From: JAMOAW01 sp039908535
GTDB taxonomy: Bacteria > Pseudomonadota > Magnetococcia > Magnetococcales > JADFZT01
Assembly: GCA_039908535.1 (NCBI GenBank)
Contig: JAMOAW010000027.1
Coordinates: 1-64,000, forward strand
Reading direction: 5' to 3'
DNA: 64,000 nt
Of the stretch, positions 8,104-16,708 are shown piece by piece. Below the pieces are notes generated by a model, which was given only the letters and a program-made list of their open reading frames with translations, was not told the DNA's origin and ran no database searches. The position numbers were made by a program, and so were the translations under genes. Within the stretch, counting starts at the first letter, position 1; every line of letters begins with the position of its first letter.

Positions 8104-10281
8104 TTATAACTCTTTGGCGATGGTGTCGATGATGTGCTGGGCAAGACGATCATATCCAAAATGACGCAATGCCGTTTCTTGTCCACGTCTGGCAATCTCT
8201 TGGCGTTCTGATTCATGGGTAAGATAATATCTTATTTTTTCTAAAAGATTTTTTTCGTCGTCAAATAAAATGAGATCCTCTCCTTCTTGAAAGTAGTCTA
8301 AAATAGGGCTGGTATCCAACTCTTTGGGGACACGACGGGTGAGCATGAAGACACCACTACCAAGAATCTCCACAGCCCGCATATGCAAGGTGGTGCCGCC
8401 GCTATTATTAATACAGATACGGGAACGATTCGTTATCTCATTCAAAAATTTACCATTGGCAGCTGGTCCTTTCGCAAATGGACGCAAAGATTCAAATCGC
8501 TCCCAATTGGATCCGTAGATTTGCAAATGGATGCCATTTTGAGCCAAATAGATTAAAGGCGTGGCTTTGATGAGGTCAATGAGTTCTAAAATAAGCCTAG
8601 AAAAAGTTGTGACAAAAAGGGCGGTAATTTCTGGCGTGGTAGCTATGCCGTGTTCTTGGAAAAATTGTGTTCCAAACTGTAGACGCTCTTGTTTTTTGAG
8701 CAACATCATACAAATTTCTGAAAATTCGAGTTGATGCATTCGTGTTGACATTTTTCTATATATTTCAATAAGATCATCTAACGATAAAATATTTTTTTCA
8801 ACAAGGAATTTTTCGTTTGGAAGTAATTTAAATTGCTTTTCTTTATTATATAAAAATGCAAAAGTGTTGTAAGGATCGCTTAAATGGGAAACGTAGAGGA
8901 CATCTGTTTCCATTTTTATGTTTTTAATTGGATAATAAATATCAGAATTAATTCCAAGCGGCAAAAGGTGAATATTTTTTTCTTTGAACATGGATAACCC
9001 AGAGAATCTATCTTCTATCCATAAAGGAGAAAAACTAAAAATAAAATCACGATCTGAAATTTTACAATTTGGATCTTCTTTAAAAACCCATGGAAACATA
9101 TCGATAAACCAGGATACAAAAGGAATTTGATCTGGTATGGTATTTTCTTGATTCCAGCGAAAAAAATTCATAATAAATATGATATCTGGATGGAACCAAT
9201 GAATTTTTTTTACGGTAGAAGATGGCGTGATGATTCGCGTATGGTCCTCCTCAATATAGTATAACGTTTCACAACCGATTTGTTTAAATCCAGACAAAAG
9301 ATCTCTGGCAACATGTTGTGCGAAAGAGGTATAACGAGAAGTGATGGTCATAACACGTAACGGTCGCCCGATCTCTCCTTGAAAGAGAAGTTTCCATTTT
9401 TCCAAGGGACGTAATTGATAAAATTTTTGATTTTCTTGTAAATAATAGTTTAAATCGGTTTGTCTTTTTTGTTCGATATCATTGACAAGTTTTGCAATTT
9501 CATGAGAAATATCGGATGTCCTAAAATTGAGAATTCGATTGGGAAGACGTGCCTCTAGTTCTGAAAAAAAATATTTAAAATCATTTAAATAATCATTTCC
9601 AATAAAAAAAAAGACCCTTTTTGATCGTAATATTTCTGTCAGATCCATAAGGCGTAAGAGGAGTAAAAATCGGCTGATATCGGGATCTATAATGTATATA
9701 GGAACGAGCATATTTAGATAGGCATAAATTGGAAAGAATGTTTTGTTTGTCTTCTTGAATAATAATTGAAGATCAATTCCTAAATGTATTCCAATGATTA
9801 TATGGATATTTGTCTCGGATATTTTTGCGATGGATTTTTCAAATATTTCTTGCTGTTTGATATCTTCTATGTGTATGATTTGGCCATCTGAATAGGTAAT
9901 TTCAATGTTATTCAAAAAATTATTATTAAATATTGGTCTGAGAGTATACGTTTCAAATCCAATATGAGGCATGATTTTATTTGTTAATTCTGGATGAGTT
10001 TCCTGTAATACATCAATATTTTTTTTGAGTATTTTTTCCATGCTTTGGTTTAAAATCGTGATAATCTCTGGCTTTGTTTGTAAAGAAGTGCCGAGAATTT
10101 TTTGAACGGGTATATTATTCATGATTTTATATTTTTTTGATGTTGTATAGATATCCATCTGGTTCATGGTCTTGCCAAGAATAGCAGTAAATATTATATT
10201 TTTTTTCTCAATGTGTAAAGTCAATTTTTGTCTATTTGTTTTTATACAAATCAATATGATATACTTATTTATCCCCTTCAT
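8104..10281 (-). CDS. Large glycosyltransferase-like protein (CgeB/GT1-type C-terminus)
   Basis: 725 residues if the ATG at 10281 is used; internal ATGs around residues 39 and 54 are equally possible because no clear ribosome site precedes any of them. Residues from about 310 on resemble CgeB-type glycosyltransferases: a Rossmann-like start (LRVMTITSRYTSFAQHVARDLL), then SRICINNSGGTTLHMRAVEILGSG near 635 and a C-terminal helix with HFGYDRLAQHI. The first 300 residues are Ile/Lys/Asn-rich and I recognise no domain there. The coding region is clearly more AT-rich than its neighbours, especially 8700-10300, which suggests acquisition by transfer. The paralogous gene at 10461 is divergent. A role in surface or flagellin glycosylation is inferred from context. 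Confidence 0.75.
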   Translation of the reverse strand: MKGINKYIILICIKTNRQKLTLHIEKKNIIFTAILGKTMNQMDIYTTSKKYKIMNNIPVQKILGTSLQTKPEIITILNQSMEKILKKNIDVLQETHPELTNKIMPHIGFETYTLRPIFNNNFLNNIEITYSDGQIIHIEDIKQQEIFEKSIAKISETNIHIIIGIHLGIDLQLLFKKTNKTFFPIYAYLNMLVPIYIIDPDISRFLLLLRLMDLTEILRSKRVFFFIGNDYLNDFKYFFSELEARLPNRILNFRTSDISHEIAKLVNDIEQKRQTDLNYYLQENQKFYQLRPLEKWKLLFQGEIGRPLRVMTITSRYTSFAQHVARDLLSGFKQIGCETLYYIEEDHTRIITPSSTVKKIHWFHPDIIFIMNFFRWNQENTIPDQIPFVSWFIDMFPWVFKEDPNCKISDRDFIFSFSPLWIEDRFSGLSMFKEKNIHLLPLGINSDIYYPIKNIKMETDVLYVSHLSDPYNTFAFLYNKEKQFKLLPNEKFLVEKNILSLDDLIEIYRKMSTRMHQLEFSEICMMLLKKQERLQFGTQFFQEHGIATTPEITALFVTTFSRLILELIDLIKATPLIYLAQNGIHLQIYGSNWERFESLRPFAKGPAANGKFLNEITNRSRICINNSGGTTLHMRAVEILGSGVFMLTRRVPKELDTSPILDYFQEGEDLILFDDEKNLLEKIRYYLTHESERQEIARRGQETALRHFGYDRLAQHIIDTIAKEL

Positions 10282-10460
10282 TCACAAGTTTTTTTGGTTT
10301 TAAATCTATGGGGAGAAAAAACTTGACCACTGTTGAATGGGGTGTTAACGTTTTCAGAATTTGGTGATGATTTTGTTGGGATAAAGAATATTTATTTTTT
10401 GCCCGAATGGGTTGTCTAACTACCTACGTTGCTTCACTTTTTTTACAGAGTATCCGTCCC

Positions 10461-11618
10461 ATGAATCGAATTGTAATCTCTCTTCCTAGTGATAGTTCCT
10501 TTAATCATACTTTGGCTAACGATATCTCATTGGGGTTTGAGGAGTTAGGCATGGAGGTTCGAACGATGTTGCATCAACCTCGTGGTGATGATCTACGGCG
10601 TTTGTGTGACGCGTATCAACCGGATGCCTTTTTTGAAATGAATCGCTGCCGGGATGAATTGCCAGAATTACCAAAGGAGATTCCCCACATCTGTTGGTTG
10701 GTGGATAGCAAAGGGTATCGAGTCTCTCATTTCACTGGCAGCGAGATACTTTATTTTTTTTGTTGGTTTTTTATGCAAGATCACGATCAAAAAGGCTCAC
10801 TTTTATTGGATTGGATGCCGCCTGGATATAATCCACGTCACTATTTTGAGGAGGATGGGGAGTATCTGACCGACATCTCTTTTGCGGGTCATATGTCACC
10901 CCCTTGGACCCGTAGGGAATTGGATCGGGTGATCTATTCCGATTCAGAATGGGGGACGCTCAAGTTTGAGGAGGTGGCCACTTGGGTTGAGCAGGATTTG
11001 CACGGCCGCGACACTACAGGTTGGGGGTTGAACGCTTATTTGGATCACTCTTTGGCGTATATTGCCGCCAGGATTGGAAAAGTTGTGGAGCCTGACCTGA
11101 CCATTCAGTATGATTTGAGTCAGCGTCTTTATCTGCGGATGGCTCGACGGCACAAGCTGCTGAATGGCGTGATGGCCATGAATCCCATGCCTACTCTGAC
11201 AATCCATGGGACACATGGTTGGGGGAAGTGGCCAGAGTATGCCCCTTATTATCGGGGGTATCTGGATGAACCTACGGCGTTGCGTCGGCTTTATCGCACC
11301 TCTCGCATTAATTTGCATGAAGGTCCTGGTGTCCATTTTCGTAGCCTGGATTGCATGGCATCGGGGGGGGTGCTTTTTTTTATGGAAACGCCAGAGGATG
11401 TCTCTCTGGGAAGATTGGAGAGCATCTTTCAACCTGATGTTCATTACATACATTTTACTCCAGAAAATTTTGCCGAAAAGGCGACCAAACTTCTGGAAAA
11501 TCCGGTTAATCTGCGTCAGATTGCGGCTAATGCTGCCCAGGAAGTACGTCAACGGCATACATGGCGTCATCGTGCCGAGAAAATTCGTGAAGATTTACTT
11601 CATATATTGGAACAATAA
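10461..11618 (+). CDS. CgeB-like glycosyltransferase (GT family 1-type)
   Basis: 385 residues from the ATG at 10461, which gives the natural start MNRIVISLPSD. An upstream ATG at 10407 would add 18 residues. The C-terminal half has the diagnostic SRINLHEGPGVHFRSLDCMASGG segment, equivalent to the nucleotide-sugar binding region of CgeB-type enzymes, and ends in a helix with RHTWRHRAEKI. The N-terminal half has a Rossmann-like strand and a HICWLVDSKG motif. There are no membrane segments, so it is cytosolic. Its base composition is more balanced than that of the divergent glycosyltransferase gene. It probably adds sugar to a surface glycan or to flagellin; the acceptor cannot be read from sequence. 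Confidence 0.8.
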   Translation: MNRIVISLPSDSSFNHTLANDISLGFEELGMEVRTMLHQPRGDDLRRLCDAYQPDAFFEMNRCRDELPELPKEIPHICWLVDSKGYRVSHFTGSEILYFFCWFFMQDHDQKGSLLLDWMPPGYNPRHYFEEDGEYLTDISFAGHMSPPWTRRELDRVIYSDSEWGTLKFEEVATWVEQDLHGRDTTGWGLNAYLDHSLAYIAARIGKVVEPDLTIQYDLSQRLYLRMARRHKLLNGVMAMNPMPTLTIHGTHGWGKWPEYAPYYRGYLDEPTALRRLYRTSRINLHEGPGVHFRSLDCMASGGVLFFMETPEDVSLGRLESIFQPDVHYIHFTPENFAEKATKLLENPVNLRQIAANAAQEVRQRHTWRHRAEKIREDLLHILEQ

Positions 11619-11629
11619 AAATTAGGACC

Positions 11630-11712
11630 TTGGGTAGCGGAGAACCGCTACCCAATCCCCCCTCTTTATTTTTTAGGGATTCTGGGGGATTCATCCCCCA
11701 GGGTTTTGTTTT
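11630..11712 (+). repeat. Short palindromic cassette copy
   Basis: Hairpins GGGTAGCGGAGAACCGCTACCC and CTGGGGGATTCATCCCCCAG flank a shortened C/T-A tract. It begins 12 bp after the glycosyltransferase stop and ends in GGGTTTTG, so it reads as a terminator on the plus strand. In the first hairpin, base changes on one arm are matched on the other (GGGTAGCGG with CCGCTACCC), which keeps the stem intact. Confidence 0.8.
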
Positions 11713-11766
11713 CCAAAGAATGGCGCAGATTTTTATTCACTTTAACTGATAAAAAGTTCAAAAGAT

Positions 11767-12894
11767 ATGAGCGATCAAATTGAATATTACCTTAAAATTC
11801 AACCTTTTCAGAGAGATGTCGCTGATCTGAAACTTTTTTTAAATCGTCGTAGTGCGCTTTATAGGCATTTGGGGATTGTTCCTAAATTTATTTTTCAACA
11901 ATCGATCTTGGAGTTTGGTCCTGGGTTTGGCGAAAATGCCATTTTTCCACTGTTGCAAAAACCGAGTCGATATCTGTTCGTCGATGCCATTGAAAATTGC
12001 CTGGAAAAAACCAGAGAGCGGCTCACCTCTCTCTCTTTTTCAGAAACTCAGCTGGAATATCGGTTAAGTTCTATTGAAAATTTTATGAGTACAGAGCTTT
12101 TTGATTTGGTGATATGTGAAAGTGTCATTCCTCGTGAACCACAACCGGAAATATTATTGGCCAAGGTGGCGGAATCGGTGTCTATTGGGGGGGTGTTGGT
12201 GATTACCTGTCAGGATCCGGTATCGACCTTTGCCGAACTGCTTCGTCGTTTATTGGCTCTTCTGGTTGTCGATCCTGAGGAGTCCTTGGAAGCAAAATTA
12301 AAACGGTTGTTGCCTCTGTTTGATCCCCATCTCAAGACCATCCAAGGCATGACGCGCTCAAGTTCGGATTGGATCTTGGATAATCTTCTGAGACCTTGGG
12401 AAAGTGCCTCTTTTTCGATTCCTGATGCCATTCACACCTTGAAAGATCGGTTTGATATCCATGGCACCTCTCCACGTTTTATCCTTGATAGTCGTTGGTT
12501 TAGAACGATTCATGAGGAGGATTTTGGGTTTCATGCGGTAGCTGAAAAGAGCTATTATGCCAATGTGCATAATCTTATCAATCATCGGGTTTGGACACCC
12601 TCTATTTCGGAACAGCTCAATAAAACGCTTCTTGAACTCTGTTCTAAAATATTTCAGGAGATTCAAGCCTTTGAAGAACAACGGGATCGTCAGTTGGTGT
12701 GGTCTTTGTTGGGGGATTTGCAACAGGTGATCGATTTGGCTGCAATTTTTTCTGAGGATACCGAACGGGCTTTGCGGGATTATCATCGTGTTTTGCAAAA
12801 ATATTTGCAAGAAGGGGTGTTGGATCCTTTTGTTGAATTTGCGCCTCTCTTTGGACGTGGTCAGCAGTATGTGAGTTTTATTCGTCGTTGTTGA
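11767..12894 (+). CDS. SAM-dependent methyltransferase with long C-terminal extension
   Basis: 375 residues. Motif I of class I methyltransferases, ILEFGPGFGEN, is at about 47-57, followed by an acidic strand (LFVDAIEN) and a motif IV-like LVICESVIP. The core covers about 40-170. The remaining 200 residues are helical and carry no domain I know. The substrate cannot be told. Its position between a glycosyltransferase and a sugar aminotransferase suggests methylation of a glycan or its precursor. Palindromic cassettes lie on both sides. Confidence 0.75.
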   Translation: MSDQIEYYLKIQPFQRDVADLKLFLNRRSALYRHLGIVPKFIFQQSILEFGPGFGENAIFPLLQKPSRYLFVDAIENCLEKTRERLTSLSFSETQLEYRLSSIENFMSTELFDLVICESVIPREPQPEILLAKVAESVSIGGVLVITCQDPVSTFAELLRRLLALLVVDPEESLEAKLKRLLPLFDPHLKTIQGMTRSSSDWILDNLLRPWESASFSIPDAIHTLKDRFDIHGTSPRFILDSRWFRTIHEEDFGFHAVAEKSYYANVHNLINHRVWTPSISEQLNKTLLELCSKIFQEIQAFEEQRDRQLVWSLLGDLQQVIDLAAIFSEDTERALRDYHRVLQKYLQEGVLDPFVEFAPLFGRGQQYVSFIRRC

Positions 12895-12903
12895 AAAATG
12901 AAA

Positions 12904-13046
12904 ATCAAGACCTTGGGGGCCCAGAACCGCCCCCCAATTCCCCCCACCTTTTTTTTTAATTCTTAAAAAAAAGAGGGGGTCTGGGGGATTCATCCCCCAG
13001 GGTTTGGCCTTTGATTTTTTTTTGCCCGAAGGGCATCATGTTCGAA
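12904..13046 (+). repeat. Full palindromic cassette copy between convergent genes
   Basis: One of the most complete copies. Order: ACCTTGGGGG hairpin with AGAA loop, C-rich/poly-T to poly-A/G-rich inverted repeat, CTGGGGGATTCATCCCCCAG hairpin, a TTTGGCCTTTGA spacer and the small palindrome GCCCGAAGGGC followed by ATCATGTTC. It lies 10 bp after the methyltransferase stop and 4 bp from the stop of the convergent aminotransferase gene. The symmetric T/A tracts would allow termination in both directions. Confidence 0.9.
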
Positions 13047-13049
13047 TGA

Positions 13050-14195
13050 TTATGACCAAGGAAAGTTTTGTAGGGCGGCAATGACGTGATCTACCTGTGA
13101 ATCGGTCATTTCAGGATAAATGGGTAATGATAAAACCTCCTTGGCAATGCGTTCGGTCTGCGGTAGCTGGATATTTTTAAAAGGTAGGGCGGCTTGCTGG
13201 TGGAGAGGTGGCCACCAATGGGCCATGGTTTCCACCCCTTGGCGGCGTAGATGGTTGGCCAGGCGGTCCCGTTCTGGGTAGCGAATGACGTAAGAGTTAA
13301 AAATATCCCAATAGGGGGTGTTTTTCTCCTCTGGGGAAGGGGGGAGGCGGATGGCCGTGATGTTTTGTAAACCGGCGCAATAGCAGCGGGCAATATGTCG
13401 TCTACGCTCCAGAAAAAATGGTAAATGGTCGAACCGTTCCAGTAGAATGGCGGCTTGCAGGGTATCCAGTCGACTGTTGTAGCCATATTGAATCAGGTGG
13501 GTTTTGTTTTCGAGGCCATGGTTGCGCAATAGGCGTATTTGGCGGGCTATGTGCGGGTCGTTGGTGGTGACCAATCCGCCATCACCACAGCAGGCCAAGA
13601 CTTTCATTGGATGAAAACTGAAGGCCCCTGCCAAACCAAAACTACCGGCATGTCGACCTTCATAGCAGGCACCAAAGGCTTGGGCGGCATCTTCTATCAC
13701 CACCAAGTTGTGTTGTTGCGCGATTTTTAAAATAGGTGTCATGGGACAGCATCGCCCGTTGAGATGAACCGGGATGATGCCACGGGTTTGTGGGGTGATG
13801 GCTTTTTCTAACTGGTTTGGATCCATGGTAAAATTTTGATCGATATCGACTAAAATGGGGGTAGCCCCACAGCGATGGATGGCGGCTAAGGTGGCGACAA
13901 AGGTATGGGCAACGGTAATCACCTCATCTGCGGGACCAATTCCCGCCGCTTGCAGAGCAAAATAAATGGCATCGCTGCCATTGCCAACGCCAATGGCATG
14001 GTCCACACCGAGAAAATCGGCCGATTTTTTTTCAAGTTCTTCTACTTCATCTCGCAAAATTAACCGGGCATCGGCACAGACATCTTCCATGCGCGCTAAA
14101 AGGGCGTGTCGATGTTGTTGAAAGGCCAAGCGCATATCAATATAGGGAACCTGCCATTTTGGCGTGGAAGAGAGATTTTGTGGGGAATCGGTCAT
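13050..14195 (-). CDS. DegT/DnrJ/EryC1/StrS-family sugar aminotransferase
   Basis: A 381-residue PLP-dependent aminotransferase that converts a keto group on a nucleotide sugar to an amino group. The motif GVGNGSDAIYFAL binds PLP phosphate, VIEDAAQAFGA carries the PLP-binding Asp, and the Schiff-base lysine sits in SFHPMKVLACCGDGG. Length and order are typical of the family. The likely substrate is a UDP- or dTDP-4-keto or 3-keto sugar; the sequence does not say which. The gene is divergent from the E1/epimerase group and separated from it by two repeat units. Confidence 0.9.
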   Translation of the reverse strand: MTDSPQNLSSTPKWQVPYIDMRLAFQQHRHALLARMEDVCADARLILRDEVEELEKKSADFLGVDHAIGVGNGSDAIYFALQAAGIGPADEVITVAHTFVATLAAIHRCGATPILVDIDQNFTMDPNQLEKAITPQTRGIIPVHLNGRCCPMTPILKIAQQHNLVVIEDAAQAFGACYEGRHAGSFGLAGAFSFHPMKVLACCGDGGLVTTNDPHIARQIRLLRNHGLENKTHLIQYGYNSRLDTLQAAILLERFDHLPFFLERRRHIARCYCAGLQNITAIRLPPSPEEKNTPYWDIFNSYVIRYPERDRLANHLRRQGVETMAHWWPPLHQQAALPFKNIQLPQTERIAKEVLSLPIYPEMTDSQVDHVIAALQNFPWS

Positions 14196-14319
14196 TTTGT
14201 TTTCTTGTCTGGTTAGGTTGTGTGAACGGATGCGGTGGGTGTAGATTGCTACCCTTATAGATTTTCTGCTATATGTTACGTTTTATAAATTCAGTTTGCA
14301 AGTTTGCAGGGGAGAATTT
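14196..14319. other. Divergent intergenic segment before the repeat units
   Basis: About 120 bp between the aminotransferase start and the repeat units; the rest of the 437-bp gap up to 14632 is filled by two repeats. AT-rich sequence with no open frame. Promoters for both divergent genes should lie here or at the far repeat edge, but I see no convincing sigma-70 or sigma-54 motif. Confidence 0.5.
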
Positions 14320-14446
14320 ATACCAATTTGCGTTCAATAAGGTATTATTGGAGGGGTCCGGGAAGCGTCACGCTCCCCGGCGGGTTTGGAGGCAGAGCCT
14401 CCAAGGTCTTGTTTTTAATTTTTCCCATAGGCGTGATGTTTACGAC
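14320..14446 (+). repeat. Second palindromic repeat type (GGGGAGCG/GGAGGC), plus orientation
   Basis: Begins at ATACCAATTTGCGTTCAATA and holds the palindromes GGGAAGCGTCACGCTCCCC and TGGAGGCAGAGCCTCCA, then CCTATGGG-type sequence ending GGCGTGATGTTTACGA. The same unit with the same boundary occurs inverted at 59098-59299, next to a transposase fragment. Confidence 0.8.
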
Positions 14447-14452
14447 AAAATT

Positions 14453-14590
14453 AAGACCTTGGGGGGCGGAGAACCGCCCCCCAACTCCCCCCACCCTTTT
14501 TTTTTAAATCTTAAAAAAAAGAGGGGGTCTGGGGATTCATCCCCCAGGGTTTTGTTTTTTATTTTTTACCCGCAGGGCATCATGTTCGAT
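14453..14590 (+). repeat. Full palindromic cassette copy between divergent genes
   Basis: All cassette parts are present: GGGGGGCGGAGAACCGCCCCCC hairpin (given here in two parts, GGGGGGCGG and CCGCCCCCC), CCC/T to A/GGG inverted repeat, CTGGGGATTCATCCCCCAG and CCGCAGGGCATCATGTTC. It is unusual in lying upstream of a gene start (E1 alpha at 14633), so a terminator role alone does not explain it here. Confidence 0.85.
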
Positions 14591-14632
14591 AAACAGAAGA
14601 ATTGGGTTATTGTTGGGAGTGTGAGTTAAGCT

Positions 14633-15613
14633 ATGGAGGAACTATCTGGTTATTCGTTGGATTTGCCTGCGTTGTATTATGGCATGTTGCGTATTCGTCG
14701 TATTGAAGAGGCTATCGCCAAGCGATACGTTGAACAGGAAATGCGTTGTCCGGTTCATCTGTGTATTGGTGAAGAGGCGGTGGCCGTCGGGGTATGTCAC
14801 GCCTTGACACCACAGGATGTGGTTTTTGGCAACCATCGTTCCCATGGCCATTTTTTGGCCAAGGGGGGGTGTTTAAATCGTATGATGGCAGAGATTTATG
14901 GCAAAGCCAGTGGATGTTGCGGTGGTCGGGGGGGGTCTATGCATTTGATAGACCAAGAAGCGGGTTTTTTGGGTGCGGTCCCCATCGTGGGTGGAACAGT
15001 GCCATTGGCGGTTGGGGCGGCTTGGGCGGCGCAACTGAGAAGGGAAAATCGGGTTGCGGTTGTCTTTTTTGGCGATGGTTGCTTTGAAGAGGGGGTCCTC
15101 CACGAATCAATGAATTTTGCCGCTTTAAAAAAACTGCCCGTTTTGTTTGTCTGTGAAAATAATCGCTTGTCGGTTTATACCCGCATTGAAGAGCGTCAAC
15201 CCGACCGTCCGATCCATGCCATTGCTGCGGCCCATGGGCTTGGGGTTTGGTGTGGGGATGGCAATGATGTTGAAACGGTGGCCAGGCAGGCGGGTTCAGC
15301 GGTTGCTCTGGCGCGTCAAGGTGAGGGACCGCAATTTTTAGAGTTTATGACCGATCGTTGGTTGGGGCATGTTGGGCCAGACTTTGACGATGACTTAGGC
15401 TACCGTCCCAATGAGTGCCAAGCAGATCGGTTGCAACGCTGTCCTCTCAAACGGGCTGGAGCTACCTTGGAACGGCAGTTTGGCTGGAAGGCAGAAAAAT
15501 TTGCCGCCCTGGAGGCCTTGATTCAGGAGGAGGTGGCGCAGGCTTGGCGTTTTGTTCGGGAGAGTCCAAATCCCAATCCACAGACCAGGGGAGATTTTTC
15601 CTATGCAGAGTGA
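14633..15613 (+). CDS. Thiamine-diphosphate-dependent dehydrogenase E1 component, alpha subunit
   Basis: 326 residues of the pyruvate/acetoin dehydrogenase E1-alpha family. The thiamine-diphosphate motif starts at GDGCFEEGVLHESMNFAA and closes with CENN, the standard GDG-X(~26)-NN pattern. HRSHGHFLAKGG and GGRGGSMHL are further family signatures. With the beta subunit it would decarboxylate a 2-oxo acid and pass on the acyl group. No E2 or E3 gene is nearby. Such orphan pairs are found in some polysaccharide gene clusters, so a role in making a sugar substituent is as likely as central metabolism. The gene overlaps the beta subunit by 11 bp. Confidence 0.88.
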   Translation: MEELSGYSLDLPALYYGMLRIRRIEEAIAKRYVEQEMRCPVHLCIGEEAVAVGVCHALTPQDVVFGNHRSHGHFLAKGGCLNRMMAEIYGKASGCCGGRGGSMHLIDQEAGFLGAVPIVGGTVPLAVGAAWAAQLRRENRVAVVFFGDGCFEEGVLHESMNFAALKKLPVLFVCENNRLSVYTRIEERQPDRPIHAIAAAHGLGVWCGDGNDVETVARQAGSAVALARQGEGPQFLEFMTDRWLGHVGPDFDDDLGYRPNECQADRLQRCPLKRAGATLERQFGWKAEKFAALEALIQEEVAQAWRFVRESPNPNPQTRGDFSYAE

Positions 15614-16691
15614 ATCAGCTATGGAACAAGAGATAACCTTTGCCCAAGCGATCCAGGAGGGATTGCGACAAGCCATGGAGCGTTATCCAGAGGTGATGGT
15701 GATGGGGGAGGGTGTTCCTGATCCAAAAAACATTTTTAAAACCACCGAAGGCTTAAGAGCACTTTTTGGTGGTGATCGGGTTTTGGATATGCCCCTGGCG
15801 GAAAATGGCATGACCGGGGTTTGTATTGGTTTGGCCTTATCGGGATTTCGACCGGTATTGGTGCACCAACGTGTCGATTTTGCTCTTCTTTCTATGGATC
15901 AACTGATTAATAATGCCGCTAAATGGCACTATGTGTTTAATGGTCAGGTCACGGTTCCCCTGGTGGTGCGTTTATTGATTGGTCGCGGTTGGGGGCAAGG
16001 CCCCCAGCATGCGCAAAGTTTGCAGGCCTTGTTTGCGCATATTCCTGGTTTAAAGGTGGTGATGCCAACAACGCCTCGGGATGCCAAGGGGATGTTGATT
16101 CGGGCCATTTGTGACAATAATCCGGTGTTGTTTTTAGAGCATCGCTGGCTGCATGGTTTAAAGGGGAGGGTGCCTATGGGATATTATGAGACCTCTTTAG
16201 ATCAAGCGCAGATTTTGCGTACCGGTGGTGCTGTCACGGTGGCGACCTTTTCTTATATGACGATTGAGGCCCTGGCGGTGGCAGATGTTTTGGCCGATTT
16301 TGGGGTAGAGGTTACGATTATCGACATGCGTTCGGCCCGACCTATGGACATGCAACCGGTTTTGGCCTCTCTTCAAAAGACGGGACGGTTGCTTGTTTTG
16401 GATACGGGTTGGGCTTCGTGTGGGGTGAGTGCTGAATTATTGGCTCGTGTTGTTGAGCAGGGGTTTGCCTCTCTACGTTGTCCCCCATTGCGTATTACTT
16501 TGCCAGACCATCCCGTACCCACCGCTGAATATTTGACCAATGATTATTATCCCGATGGGGAAGATATTTTGCGTGGCATTCTTAAATTGGTGGATGCTGA
16601 TCGAAGCTGGCCCTTGGAGGCACTTTTGCAAAGGGTGCGTTTGACTGGCCATCGGGATGTTCCCAATCCGGCTTTTGTGGGGCCGTTTTAA
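15603..16691 (+). CDS. 2-oxoacid dehydrogenase E1 component, beta subunit
   Basis: 362 residues from the ATG at 15603, preceded by GGGGAGA at a good distance and overlapping the alpha stop codon, so translation is probably coupled. A second ATG at 15621 is possible. It is the transketolase-type beta subunit: MVMGEGVPDPKNIF near the N-terminus, MPLAENGMTGVCIGLALSG, the pyrimidine-domain QGPQHAQSLQALFAHIPGLK, and a C-terminal transketolase domain (VTIIDMRSARPMD). It forms the active alpha2-beta2 heterotetramer with the upstream gene product. No lipoyl-bearing partner is encoded in the window. Confidence 0.88.
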   Translation: MQSESAMEQEITFAQAIQEGLRQAMERYPEVMVMGEGVPDPKNIFKTTEGLRALFGGDRVLDMPLAENGMTGVCIGLALSGFRPVLVHQRVDFALLSMDQLINNAAKWHYVFNGQVTVPLVVRLLIGRGWGQGPQHAQSLQALFAHIPGLKVVMPTTPRDAKGMLIRAICDNNPVLFLEHRWLHGLKGRVPMGYYETSLDQAQILRTGGAVTVATFSYMTIEALAVADVLADFGVEVTIIDMRSARPMDMQPVLASLQKTGRLLVLDTGWASCGVSAELLARVVEQGFASLRCPPLRITLPDHPVPTAEYLTNDYYPDGEDILRGILKLVDADRSWPLEALLQRVRLTGHRDVPNPAFVGPF

Positions 16692-16708
16692 CCTGTAGGG
16701 ATAAAATA

